From Peptococcus niger (GTDB lineage Bacteria; Bacillota; Peptococcia; Peptococcales; Peptococcaceae): DNA of 64,000 nucleotides. The position numbers and the translations under genes were made by a program. Position 1 is the stretch's first letter. Every line of letters begins with the position of its first letter. The stretch lies in the NCBI RefSeq assembly GCF_900101835.1, contig NZ_FNAF01000007.1, positions 1 through 64,000 on the forward strand, written 5' to 3'. Below, in pieces: positions 1 to 7,959 of this stretch. Under the pieces are notes generated by a model. The model did not search any database and was not told the DNA's origin. It saw nothing but the letters and a program-made list of their open reading frames with translations.

Positions 1-49
1 AGCTCTAGCTCATGTTCACTTAATTCGTACGCTTGTCTGGCTGTTTAAT

Positions 50-62
50 TGTCAAAGAGCTG
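50..62 (-). promoter_or_regulatory. boxA-like antitermination site of an rRNA leader
   Basis: The minus strand reads AGCTCTTTGACAA about 20 bases after the -10 at 83-88. It matches the boxA core (GCTCTTTnA) found in bacterial rRNA leaders, where NusB/NusE bind to prevent Rho-dependent termination. Position and sequence together support an rrn operon to the left of the window. Confidence 0.6.
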
Positions 63-82
63 CCACTTGCGACAGCTTGTTT

Positions 83-111
83 ATAATACCATCATCTTTT
101 TCGATTGTCAA
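83..111 (-). promoter_or_regulatory. rRNA-type promoter reading out of the window
   Basis: On the minus strand TTGACA (106-111) and TATTAT (83-88) are separated by exactly 17 bases, with A-rich sequence upstream (120-200) resembling an UP element. It fires leftward into a boxA-like leader, so the likely target is a 16S rRNA gene starting just before base 1. The rRNA gene itself is not visible; that assignment is inference. Confidence 0.75.
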
Positions 112-157
112 GCTTCTGTAAGACTTTTTTCTAGTTTTTCTGTTCTTTTGTCGCTTT

Positions 158-187
158 TTGCAAAAAGGCTGCTTTTTTTGATATAAT
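158..187 (+). promoter_or_regulatory. Promoter for the 320-2527 gene pair
   Basis: TTGCAA (158-163) and a perfect TATAAT (182-187) with an 18-base spacer lie 130 bases upstream of the first gene. They are divergent from the rRNA-type promoter on the other strand. The 130-base leader shows no obvious riboswitch. Confidence 0.5.
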
Positions 188-319
188 CTATGCTTTTTAG
201 TTCTTATGTGGTAAAATAACCTTGTAATAATTATTGTATGATTTTATTCCCAGCGCACCGACCACAAATGCAAGCCAGTCCACATCAAAGCAAGATAAGG
301 TGTTAAGGAGGGATCCCTT

Positions 320-1876
320 ATGAAAGACAAAATTTTACTTTTACTCTTGACCGGCCTTTTCTGTATCTTCATTCAACCATCAGCTGCGGAAGCCGCTTCC
401 CTTGATGTGAACGGCACTATTCTGCAAGATAGCACAAAAGAAGACTTCTTGATTGATCAAAACCGTATTTTTATTTCGGAAAATTTGTTGAAAAAGACCT
501 TTTTCTTGTCGCTCCATCAAGAGGGAAACCGGTATGAGCTGGCCAACGAAAACAGAAACATTATCATCACTGGACAATTGAACGATGCCCACTACCGCTT
601 AAACAATACCCAGCAGACACTGACATCACCAGTACGCAGCTACAAGAAACAATTGTACTTCCCCTTGCGTAGTTTAATGGATCAGTTTGGCACCGTTGAA
701 TGGGATGCACCAAAGGCTCAGGCCCGGGTTCGTTTTGATTATTATCAATTTGAGCAGGTCAAACCCTTTAGATATGTGGATACCCCGCTCATGGTTGAAG
801 AAACCCTACTGGAGAATATCCCTGCCACATGCACACCGGCCACTGTATTGGAAAATGGCCAAACCGTCTTTGAGGAAAGGCTGGAAGAAGGATGGATTGT
901 ATCTGTCAAAACATCTGAGGACACCCTTTTAAGGCCACAGCACAAGGGCTACATTATTAGCACCTATAATATTGGCAAGGAGGACCTATCATGGATTGAA
1001 ATACCGGAAACCTTGTCCAAAGCACCGCAAAACTGGTATCTTTACACCAAGAAACGCCATGGAAACGGCCCGGTAATCTGTGTAGAAGAAGCCTCTTTTA
1101 ACCATCTGAAAAATATTCCCTATGGAGAATACATTCTCAGGAATATCTGTTTCACTGAAAACAATATTTTTTACCTTTATTTTAACGATGCGACAAACAG
1201 CTTAGAGGTCCGCCTCTACGACCATAAAACACAAGAAAAAACCGTATTGGACAGTCTATCCCTCACGGCCTACCCAAACGGCACAATGGCCCTAGCCCTC
1301 AATAATGACATGGCGGTTTGGACAAAAACCTTACTCCTGGAAAGGATGCGGGAGTATGGCGCTCTGTACGCCTACGATCTAAAGGTAGGTACAACAGAAC
1401 GGCTGTTCAAGGGCAGTAATTTTTTAGCACCTCATTTAAACGGCGATTATTTAATCCTACGGCACAAACCCCAAGGCGAAAACTTTCTCATTGACGAAGC
1501 CAGCGGCAAGCTCATCAGCGGAGAAATTTGGGTCTATGACCTAGCCCATAAAAAATGGGTCGGGAAAATAGACCGCAGCCTGCCAATGTGCGAAGACAGC
1601 ACCATTGTTTCCCTTCCGGTTCTTTTAGGAAAGGATCGCATGACAGTTGATCTCGAAGCCATCAGCAAACCTTACGATATGCCAATTGTTTCTCTCTCTG
1701 AAGGGGTCGTCTACCGCGCCAAAAACGCGCGGGGAGAAATTTTGCAATATGAGCCTTACGGTATAAATGATGGGGTTCCCCGCCACATTAGTCCTACAAG
1801 GCTGGAGAACACCTATTTAGTGCAGTACCGTCAAGATAAGCGTCCATATTTTATGCTTTACACACTAACCAACTAA
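320..1876 (+). CDS. Exported protein with copper amine oxidase N-terminal-like domain
   Basis: 518 residues. A Sec signal peptide (about residues 1-25, cleavage near AEA-A) is followed by a stretch of roughly 120 residues that reads like the copper amine oxidase N-terminal-like domain (Cu_amine_oxidN1 family): short strand repeats ending in LYFPLRSLMDQFG and VEWDAPKAQARVRF. In Bacillota this domain is a surface module and does not imply amine oxidase activity. Residues 150-518 contain repeated strand pairs (YLYFND, VWVYDLA) suggesting a beta-propeller, with no recognisable catalytic motif. GGAGG lies 9 bases before the ATG. The next gene starts 12 bases downstream, so the two are probably cotranscribed. 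Function unknown. Confidence 0.8.
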   Translation: MKDKILLLLLTGLFCIFIQPSAAEAASLDVNGTILQDSTKEDFLIDQNRIFISENLLKKTFFLSLHQEGNRYELANENRNIIITGQLNDAHYRLNNTQQTLTSPVRSYKKQLYFPLRSLMDQFGTVEWDAPKAQARVRFDYYQFEQVKPFRYVDTPLMVEETLLENIPATCTPATVLENGQTVFEERLEEGWIVSVKTSEDTLLRPQHKGYIISTYNIGKEDLSWIEIPETLSKAPQNWYLYTKKRHGNGPVICVEEASFNHLKNIPYGEYILRNICFTENNIFYLYFNDATNSLEVRLYDHKTQEKTVLDSLSLTAYPNGTMALALNNDMAVWTKTLLLERMREYGALYAYDLKVGTTERLFKGSNFLAPHLNGDYLILRHKPQGENFLIDEASGKLISGEIWVYDLAHKKWVGKIDRSLPMCEDSTIVSLPVLLGKDRMTVDLEAISKPYDMPIVSLSEGVVYRAKNARGEILQYEPYGINDGVPRHISPTRLENTYLVQYRQDKRPYFMLYTLTN

Positions 1877-1888
1877 GGAGGTTTTACT

Positions 1889-2527
1889 ATGTTGAAAAAA
1901 TATTTACCACCCTGTTTACTATTAGCAATGCTTTGTTTTTTACTTCCAAGTACCTTATATGCTTCTGAAGAGAATGGTATTGATGAACAACCGGTTGAAC
2001 AATCCGGTCATTGGGATCCCCAAGTAAACTCAGGGTGTGAACCGCTAACAGATTGGGAAATTGCATTAAATAAAAAGTCAGACCAAATGCTCATTGAACT
2101 GGGTAAAGCTTATACAGCCTACTACAGTGATAAGATCTCGCTTGAACAGTTAATGACGATTGAAAACAAACTTTATGCCGAGGTCTACCCGGAAGATACC
2201 GATTACCTCTCACCCGAATCACAAAATATGCGGATGGAGTCCACACGTATGGCAAAAGAACGTCTGGCCTCGATGCCTGAAAAAGCATCGCTGCCTGGCG
2301 ACAAAAATTTATTTGCCATCGGCGATTGGGAAGATAAATATTTACTTATGCCCTATGAATATCAAAGCACACTTTACAATTGCGGTCCGACAAGTGCTGT
2401 TAATGTAGTCAACGGTTACAATGGCTATGCTTACTACACTCAATCAAAAGCTGCTGCACTACTGGGGACAACAACTAACGGTACCGAACATATAGCTACG
2501 TTTATAAAGATTTCTCCTCCCCGATAA
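1889..2527 (+). CDS. Secreted C39-like peptidase, C-terminally truncated
   Basis: 212 residues with a clear signal peptide (about 1-25, LYA-S) and an AAGGAGG site before the ATG. Residues 155-200 resemble the start of a Peptidase_C39_2 (papain-like) domain: YNCGPTSAVNV carries the expected catalytic Cys, followed by a helix and LGTTTNGT. The domain normally continues for about 80 further residues to a catalytic His and Asp/Asn. Here the frame stops after FIKISPPR and no other frame before the terminator at 2591 restores it. It is therefore probably a 3'-truncated gene whose product lacks peptidase activity, although the signal peptide and upstream region look intact. Confidence 0.65.
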   Translation: MLKKYLPPCLLLAMLCFLLPSTLYASEENGIDEQPVEQSGHWDPQVNSGCEPLTDWEIALNKKSDQMLIELGKAYTAYYSDKISLEQLMTIENKLYAEVYPEDTDYLSPESQNMRMESTRMAKERLASMPEKASLPGDKNLFAIGDWEDKYLLMPYEYQSTLYNCGPTSAVNVVNGYNGYAYYTQSKAAALLGTTTNGTEHIATFIKISPPR

Positions 2528-2590
2528 AGCTTTTCGTCTAAGAACATGGAAAGTTAGCAAATGAACTGCCCTAGGGCCAGCAACTATAGA

Positions 2591-2630
2591 AAATAAGCGT
2601 TTCAACCCCTTAAGTTTGAAACGCTTATTT
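2591..2630. terminator. Bidirectional terminator between convergent genes
   Basis: A 15-bp perfect stem (2591-2605 with 2616-2630) contains AAGCGTTTCAA and its complement and is flanked by A/T runs on both sides. It can stop the rightward exported-protein pair and the leftward gene ending at 2632. Confidence 0.85.
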
Positions 2631-2631
2631 T

Positions 2632-3708
2632 TTATTTACCTATTTTTACTTGTGCTTTGGCAATATAAAATTGCGTGGGTGAACGGTCGGAGATTTTTGC
2701 GGCGACGCACAGGTAGGGGCTGTCTTTGTCAACGTCAAAGCCAATGACGTAAGCGGGCATCCGGGCGCTGTCCCGTTCAATAAGGCTTCGTGCGTCAAAG
2801 ACGTCTACGGCACCATCATTGCGAATGACGGTCAAACCGCTGCTGGCGGCTAAAACAACACCGCCTTTAACCGGGGTGATGCTTTTCGGGGCGCCGAATT
2901 TTTTCGCAGGCATGGAGGTTTGCTGAACCAGGTCGCCATTCGGTTTATAGCTAAGCACCCAAATTTTGTCGTCTGCTTCCGCCACCAGATGGATTCCTTT
3001 CTGGTCATCATAATAGGCGGTGACCACGTCCCTAACTTGCACATGGCCTTTGGTTTTATCGGTTTGAAGGCCTTGCAGGCTCAGCGGCTCCTGGCTAACA
3101 ATTAAGCCTGCATCATCAAGTTCAAAGCGCTGCACGGCTGTATTATCGGCAAAAGAAAGGCCCTTGCGCGTATGAGACATGAGCACGGCTTTTTCAAGTA
3201 GGCGGCCGGAGTCCCAGGGGACTTGTGAGACATTTTTATCAATAAAGAAAGCAGCATCTGCTTCATCAAACGTTTCAATCAGTAGAAAGGGCGACTTACC
3301 GCTGATATCGGTAATGGTGCTGGAGGACTGCCATTTGCCTTCTGACAAATAGCTTTTGTCAAGCGCCCAGGCTTCATTTTTTTCGCTTACCTTCCGTTTG
3401 AAAACAGACAAATCCGCATCGTCATAAATATATAAATGATTGTGGTCTAAAAGGCCAAAATTAGAATACTCCGGATTGATGAAGGGCTGCGATGAAGAAA
3501 ACGGAACGGCTTCCAGCGTCAGCACGGTCCCCCCCTTGCCATGAACGGTTTCAAACCGCGGCATATCTTGACGGATTTTACTTGCCTGTGGCAATTGCTT
3601 TAAACCGCCTGGCGAAGCCAAGGCAACAACTGCCACAGCTATGAGAAGGGTCAGGGCACAGCAGAGCACAAGAAGGCCTTTATTGTCTTTGATCCAGTCT
3701 TTCCACAT
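2632..3708 (-). CDS. Membrane-anchored protein of unknown function
   Basis: 358 residues from the ATG preceded by AAAGGTGAG; an upstream in-frame start would add 8 residues but has no ribosome binding site. One hydrophobic segment near residues 12-34 (GLLVLCCALTLLIAVAVVAL) acts as a signal anchor, leaving about 320 residues outside the membrane. The outer part has recurring strand patterns such as VRDVVTAYYDDQKGIHLVAE and VVLAASSGLTVIRNDG, typical of beta-propeller repeats. I see no enzyme motif. It stands alone between two terminators. Confidence 0.7.
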   Translation of the reverse strand: MWKDWIKDNKGLLVLCCALTLLIAVAVVALASPGGLKQLPQASKIRQDMPRFETVHGKGGTVLTLEAVPFSSSQPFINPEYSNFGLLDHNHLYIYDDADLSVFKRKVSEKNEAWALDKSYLSEGKWQSSSTITDISGKSPFLLIETFDEADAAFFIDKNVSQVPWDSGRLLEKAVLMSHTRKGLSFADNTAVQRFELDDAGLIVSQEPLSLQGLQTDKTKGHVQVRDVVTAYYDDQKGIHLVAEADDKIWVLSYKPNGDLVQQTSMPAKKFGAPKSITPVKGGVVLAASSGLTVIRNDGAVDVFDARSLIERDSARMPAYVIGFDVDKDSPYLCVAAKISDRSPTQFYIAKAQVKIGK

Positions 3709-3812
3709 AGTTCTCACCTTTCTGCACAACAATTCCTTGTTGACAGTATAGCATTATTTGCTGCATTCGTCCCCTTTATTTTTGCCAAATATTTAATTTC
3801 TTTATAAAAGAA

Positions 3813-3831
3813 GCCCCCTGGATAAGGGGGC
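3813..3831 (-). terminator. Terminator of the threonine operon
   Basis: Stem GCCCCC/GGGGGC with a 7-base loop immediately after the aspartokinase stop, followed on the minus strand by TTCTTTTAT. A typical intrinsic terminator. Confidence 0.75.
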
Positions 3832-3841
3832 CGGACCGGCA

Positions 3842-5095
3842 TTATTCGCTTTTTCTGTCTTCATTTTCACCGATGGACTCGAGCCCGAAAGCATCGTGCA
3901 GGGCTTGCATGAGCTTTTCTTTACGGCCTTCTTCATCGCGGATGATGCAGGAGATTTTTATTTCTGAGGTGCCGATCATGTCAATGTTGACACCATTTTC
4001 ATAAAACACGCGGAACATGGTTGCCGCAATGCCACGGCCGGTGACCATACCGGACCCGACGGCGGAGATTTTCATGACCTTATCGTCAAAGGTGACCCGT
4101 TCATAGAGCACATCATCTTTTAAGCTGTTGATGATGCGGCGGGTTTTCTTCAATTCATTTTGCGGAACTGTGAAGGCGATGTCGTTTTTGGCATTCTGGA
4201 CACCACTTTGAATGATCAGGTCAACGTTGACATTTTCATCTGCCAGGGCGTTAAAAATCATCGCAGCGATACCGGGACGATCGTCTACGCCGTAAATGAC
4301 AATTTCCGCTGCATTCTGGTCACATGCCAGACCGGTAACCGGGTACTCTTTTTCTAAGGCTTCTGTTTTCACGACTAGGGTCCCTCCTGTCTGTGTGTCA
4401 TAGCTGGATCGTACGGCCAAGGGTACATCGTGGGTTTTGGCCATTTCAACGGAACGCGGATGAAGCACCTTGGCCCCTAAGCTGGCCAACTCCAACATTT
4501 CATCGTAGGATATCTTACTCAACTTGGACGGATTTTTCACCACCCGCGGATCGGCTGTATAAATGCCGTCCACATCTGTATAAATCTCACACAAATCCGC
4601 CGATAGGGCTGCTGCTATGGCAACGGCTGTCGTATCTGAGCCACCTCTGCCCAAGGTGGTAATTTCATGCTCCTGGGTCCGTCCCTGAAAACCGGCAACG
4701 ATGACAATCCGCCCATTGCCCAACTCATCTTTCACGCGGTCCAAATCAATGTATTGAATGCGCGCCTTGGTATGGGCATGGTCGGTGAAAATCCGCATCT
4801 GTCCGCCGGTAAGCGAGATGGCGTCATGGCCCAGTTCTTGTAAGGCCATCGCCAGCAGGGCGATGGAAATTTGTTCCCCGGTTGACAACAGCATGTCCAT
4901 TTCCCGCGGTGACGGGTCATCGGAAATGCGGGCGGCACGTTGGGTCAGGTCATCGGTAAAACCTGCCGGTGCTGAAACAACAACAATAACGTCGTTTCCG
5001 TTTTCTGCCGTTTGGGCAACATGTTCTGCAACAATTTTGATGCGGTCCGTGTCTTTGACAGACGTCCCGCCGTATTTTTGGACAATTAAGGCCAT
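3842..5095 (-). CDS. lysC: Aspartokinase
   Basis: 417 residues. Phosphorylates L-aspartate with ATP, the first step to threonine, methionine and lysine. The amino-acid kinase domain (about 1-240) opens with VQKYGGTSV and has GFQGRTQ and TTLGRGGSDT; two ACT domains (about 265-405) are the usual site of feedback control by lysine and/or threonine. Length matches single-function bacterial aspartokinases. The ATG overlaps the end of thrB by 10 bases, so translation is probably coupled. It is the last gene of the ACT regulator-hom-thrB-lysC operon, which suggests threonine supply as its role. Which amino acid inhibits it cannot be read from sequence. Confidence 0.95.
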   Translation of the reverse strand: MALIVQKYGGTSVKDTDRIKIVAEHVAQTAENGNDVIVVVSAPAGFTDDLTQRAARISDDPSPREMDMLLSTGEQISIALLAMALQELGHDAISLTGGQMRIFTDHAHTKARIQYIDLDRVKDELGNGRIVIVAGFQGRTQEHEITTLGRGGSDTTAVAIAAALSADLCEIYTDVDGIYTADPRVVKNPSKLSKISYDEMLELASLGAKVLHPRSVEMAKTHDVPLAVRSSYDTQTGGTLVVKTEALEKEYPVTGLACDQNAAEIVIYGVDDRPGIAAMIFNALADENVNVDLIIQSGVQNAKNDIAFTVPQNELKKTRRIINSLKDDVLYERVTFDDKVMKISAVGSGMVTGRGIAATMFRVFYENGVNIDMIGTSEIKISCIIRDEEGRKEKLMQALHDAFGLESIGENEDRKSE

Positions 5096-6015
5096 AATAC
5101 CATCTCCGTTTCTGTATCTGTACGCTGCACGCCCTGGGCGATAATCGGCACCTTGAGTGCTTGCAGCTTTATTTTCTCTTCAGCAGCCTGGGCCATAAAA
5201 GGCGCTGCAGCCAAAGGCTTATCGCTTAAAACAAGCATCGTGCTGCCGGCGCCACTGACCGGCGCCGCCAGCGCCCCAGCGTCAAGCGCCAGCTCACGCA
5301 TCCGCGCCATGCCGGGCATCAAAGGCAGGCGATAGGGCTCATGCAGCCGATCCTTTAAGGCTTCTTTCAGCAAGGCCAAATTTTCACTCATGAAGGCCGC
5401 TACAGCCAGGCCGTAATGGCCGATGTTGTACACCGCCTCTTCGCGACTGTACGCCTCCGGCATGGCTTGGCGGGCCTTGCCCGTCGGCAGAGGATAATCC
5501 GGAATAAGAACCATGGCATACAAACCCTGCGGCGGGTCAATGCGGTGCCAATAGACATGCCCCTCCTGATCCCGGCAGGCCACGCAAATACCGCCGACCA
5601 AGGCCGGAAGCACATTATCCGGATGACCGTCCATGGCGCTTGCCAAGTCGATGGCAGTCGCCAAACTCAGCGCACCGGCGCTGACCACTTGCGCCGCCGC
5701 AATGCCGGCCACAATGGCCGCAGAGCTTGACCCAATGCCGCGTGCCAAAGGAATGCGGTTAAAGCTCTCCAGGCGAACCCCCGGTGCCGGCTTCTGTAAA
5801 AGTTCAAATGCCCGGCGATAGGCCTCAATAATCAAGTTATCCTGCGGATCAAGACTATCCGCTCCCTCGCCCTCAACTGCCAGGCTGATGGCTGCCCCTC
5901 CAGTGGGCCTCACCAATAAATCGTTGTATAAGCCGAGGGCTAAACCCGCCGCATCAAAGCCCGGCCCCAGATTGGCACTTGTGCCAGGAACGCGAAGCCG
6001 GTAGGTCTCACTCAT
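5086..6015 (-). CDS. thrB: Homoserine kinase
   Basis: 309 residues, GHMP kinase family. Phosphorylates homoserine to O-phosphohomoserine, the substrate of threonine synthase (thrC is at 35794-37290). The N-terminal PGTSANLGPGFD and the ATP loop PLARGIGSSSAA (about residues 85-96) are clear, as is the late PVSGAGSTML motif. The ATG overlaps the hom stop in an ATGA, and its end overlaps lysC. Confidence 0.95.
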   Translation of the reverse strand: MSETYRLRVPGTSANLGPGFDAAGLALGLYNDLLVRPTGGAAISLAVEGEGADSLDPQDNLIIEAYRRAFELLQKPAPGVRLESFNRIPLARGIGSSSAAIVAGIAAAQVVSAGALSLATAIDLASAMDGHPDNVLPALVGGICVACRDQEGHVYWHRIDPPQGLYAMVLIPDYPLPTGKARQAMPEAYSREEAVYNIGHYGLAVAAFMSENLALLKEALKDRLHEPYRLPLMPGMARMRELALDAGALAAPVSGAGSTMLVLSDKPLAAAPFMAQAAEEKIKLQALKVPIIAQGVQRTDTETEMVLWP

Positions 6016-7310
6016 CGCACATCACCGTAAACGCGAATCACACTTTCCTCTGCCTGCACCACGTCGGTGGCCAAAACAGCCGCCAGGGCCCGACGGAAAT
6101 TGCGTTCTTTAACGGCATGCGTAATAATAACCAAGTCCGCCAAATCACTGTCTGCGATGGTGTCTTGGACAACCTGGGCAATGCTCACATCGGCATCGCC
6201 GAAAGCCTGGCCGATTTGAGCCAAAACGCCGCTGGTGTCTTTAACTGACAGCCGTACAAAGAAAGAGCTCTTGACCTCGTCAATCGGTAAAAAATGACAG
6301 GAGGCAAAGGTATTATCTCCCAACCGACCTTCACAACCACAGACAATATTGCGCGCAATATCAATGACATCCCCGACCACTGCACTGGCCGTCGGTAATT
6401 TCCCGGCACCACGGCCATAAAACATGGCCTCATCAACTGCATCACCGCGCACAAAAGCAGCGTTGAAGCTGTCGTTCACGCTGGCCAGGGGATGGCTTTT
6501 ATCAATCAATGCCGGGTAAACCCGCAACGCCACACCATCTTCCTGCTGATCGGCAATGCCCAAAAGTTTGATTACATAGCCAAACCGGCTTGCAAAAGCA
6601 ATGTCCACAGCGCTGACCTTGGTAATGCCCTCAATGTAAACATCATCAAAAACAGCCGGGCAATGGAAGGCCAAGTTCGCCAATATGGCCACCTTACGAC
6701 CGGCATCGTAGCCTTCCACATCCGCAGTCGGGTCTGCTTCCGCATACCCCAACCGCGTTGCTTCTGTCAGCGCCTGATCATAACTCCAGCCTTCAGCAGC
6801 CATTTTAGAGAGAATATAATTTGTCGTGCCGTTCATAATGCCGACAATTTCCTGGATATGATTGGCAGATAAGCCTTCCATTAAGGGGTGTACAATAGGA
6901 ATGGCCCCCATGGCCGCTGCTTCAAACATAAAGTCTTTGCCGGCTTTGGCCGCTGCAGCGTAAATTTCTCGGCCGGCAACAGCAATCAAATCTTTATTAG
7001 CACTGACAACGCTCTTACCGGCAGCCAGCGCCTGTAAAATATATGTTTTGGCCGGTTCAATACCGCCCATCACCTCAACCACAATATCAATGGCCGGATC
7101 ATTTAAAACATCATTAATATCTGCCGTTAATTGCACACCGTCAGGAACGACTGACCGATATTTATCCGGATGGCGCACCAAAATGGTCTTAACCAAAATA
7201 TCAGCGCCGACCTTATGGACAAACACATCTTTCTGCCGCTCCATAATCACTTCAAAGGTGCCGCTGCCAACCGTACCCAAGCCCAATAAAGCCACATGAA
7301 TTGTTTTCAT
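6012..7310 (-). CDS. hom: Homoserine dehydrogenase
   Basis: 432 residues from the ATG with GAGG 9 bases upstream; an upstream in-frame start would add five residues. Reduces aspartate semialdehyde to homoserine with NAD(P)H. The N-terminal Rossmann motif LGLGTVGSG, the family signature with GTTNYIL, YAEADPTADVEGYDA in the catalytic domain, and a C-terminal ACT domain (about 350-430) are present. This is the long, ACT-containing form found in Bacillota. It starts 14 bases after the ACT-regulator stop and overlaps thrB by 4 bases. Confidence 0.95.
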   Translation of the reverse strand: MKTIHVALLGLGTVGSGTFEVIMERQKDVFVHKVGADILVKTILVRHPDKYRSVVPDGVQLTADINDVLNDPAIDIVVEVMGGIEPAKTYILQALAAGKSVVSANKDLIAVAGREIYAAAAKAGKDFMFEAAAMGAIPIVHPLMEGLSANHIQEIVGIMNGTTNYILSKMAAEGWSYDQALTEATRLGYAEADPTADVEGYDAGRKVAILANLAFHCPAVFDDVYIEGITKVSAVDIAFASRFGYVIKLLGIADQQEDGVALRVYPALIDKSHPLASVNDSFNAAFVRGDAVDEAMFYGRGAGKLPTASAVVGDVIDIARNIVCGCEGRLGDNTFASCHFLPIDEVKSSFFVRLSVKDTSGVLAQIGQAFGDADVSIAQVVQDTIADSDLADLVIITHAVKERNFRRALAAVLATDVVQAEESVIRVYGDVR

Positions 7311-7324
7311 CGTTATCGACCTCA

Positions 7325-7780
7325 TTATAAATTATTCTGTCCAACCAGTTCGACACTGAGCACCCGGTCAACATCATACAGCGCTTCGAGCAAGTCTTCC
7401 AAATTTGAAAATCCCTCTTGCGATTCAAAGCTGATGGTGACGCGGGCAATCCCTTGGGTCGGTATGCCCTGGTTTATGGTTAAAACACTGGCGCCGCTCT
7501 GTGCGATGACATTCAAGCAAGCAGACAAAACACCGGTGTGATTTTCCAAGTTGATTTGTAAGGTAATGATGCGCTCTTTAATCGCCTCATAAAAAGGAAA
7601 TACGCCATCACGATATTTGTAAAAAGCGCTGCGGCTAATCCCAATTTGCTTCACCGCTTCATTGATGGTTAAAGCCGGAAATTTTGCCAGCAGTTCTTTT
7701 GTTTGTGCCGTCTTTAAGATGGCTTCCGGTAAAATACGCTCATCGACAATATAGCGTTTATTTGACAAGTTCTCTTTCAT
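7325..7780 (-). CDS. ACT domain protein, UPF0735 (PheB-like) family
   Basis: 151 residues. Residues 30-70 form a helix-turn-helix-like segment (LTINEAVKQIGISRSAFYKY) and residues 75-147 an ACT amino-acid-binding domain (NHTGVLSACLNVIAQSGAS). This is the architecture of the UPF0735/PheB family, which is often the first gene in hom-thrB operons. It is a candidate amino-acid-sensing regulator of the operon. No experimental role can be inferred from sequence. The ATG has GAGGGG upstream. Confidence 0.85.
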   Translation of the reverse strand: MKENLSNKRYIVDERILPEAILKTAQTKELLAKFPALTINEAVKQIGISRSAFYKYRDGVFPFYEAIKERIITLQINLENHTGVLSACLNVIAQSGASVLTINQGIPTQGIARVTISFESQEGFSNLEDLLEALYDVDRVLSVELVGQNNL

Positions 7781-7831
7781 GTCCTGCCCCTCTCGGTCTT
7801 TCTCGTGCGGATTTTATTCCGTTGCCTATAG

Positions 7832-7860
7832 ATGGTATCTATTTGTCGCGGAATTGTCAA
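7832..7860 (-). promoter_or_regulatory. Promoter of the threonine operon
   Basis: A perfect TTGACA (7855-7860) lies 17 bases before TACCAT (7832-7837), about 50 bases upstream of the ACT regulator start. The -35 is consensus and the -10 is weak. No T-box or riboswitch fits in the short leader. Confidence 0.55.
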
Positions 7861-7914
7861 CTGTTTACCCGCATTTTTCTGCAAAAAGTCCACCGATGGT
7901 GTGCATACAAAAAA

Positions 7915-7942
7915 AGAAAAGGTCGGCGAGCCGGCCTTTTCT
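7915..7942 (-). terminator. Terminator of the purine operon
   Basis: A 13-bp stem (AGAAAAGG.CCGGC against its complement) with a very short loop lies 18 bases after the purL stop and is followed on the minus strand by a run of seven T. Confidence 0.85.
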
Positions 7943-7959
7943 TGTCTTGTCCGATGGCA

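Noticed and set aside
4758-5144. Antisense open frame of 128 codons over lysC/thrB
   Set aside because: It lies wholly opposite well-supported genes, has no ribosome binding site and reads as a codon-bias shadow.
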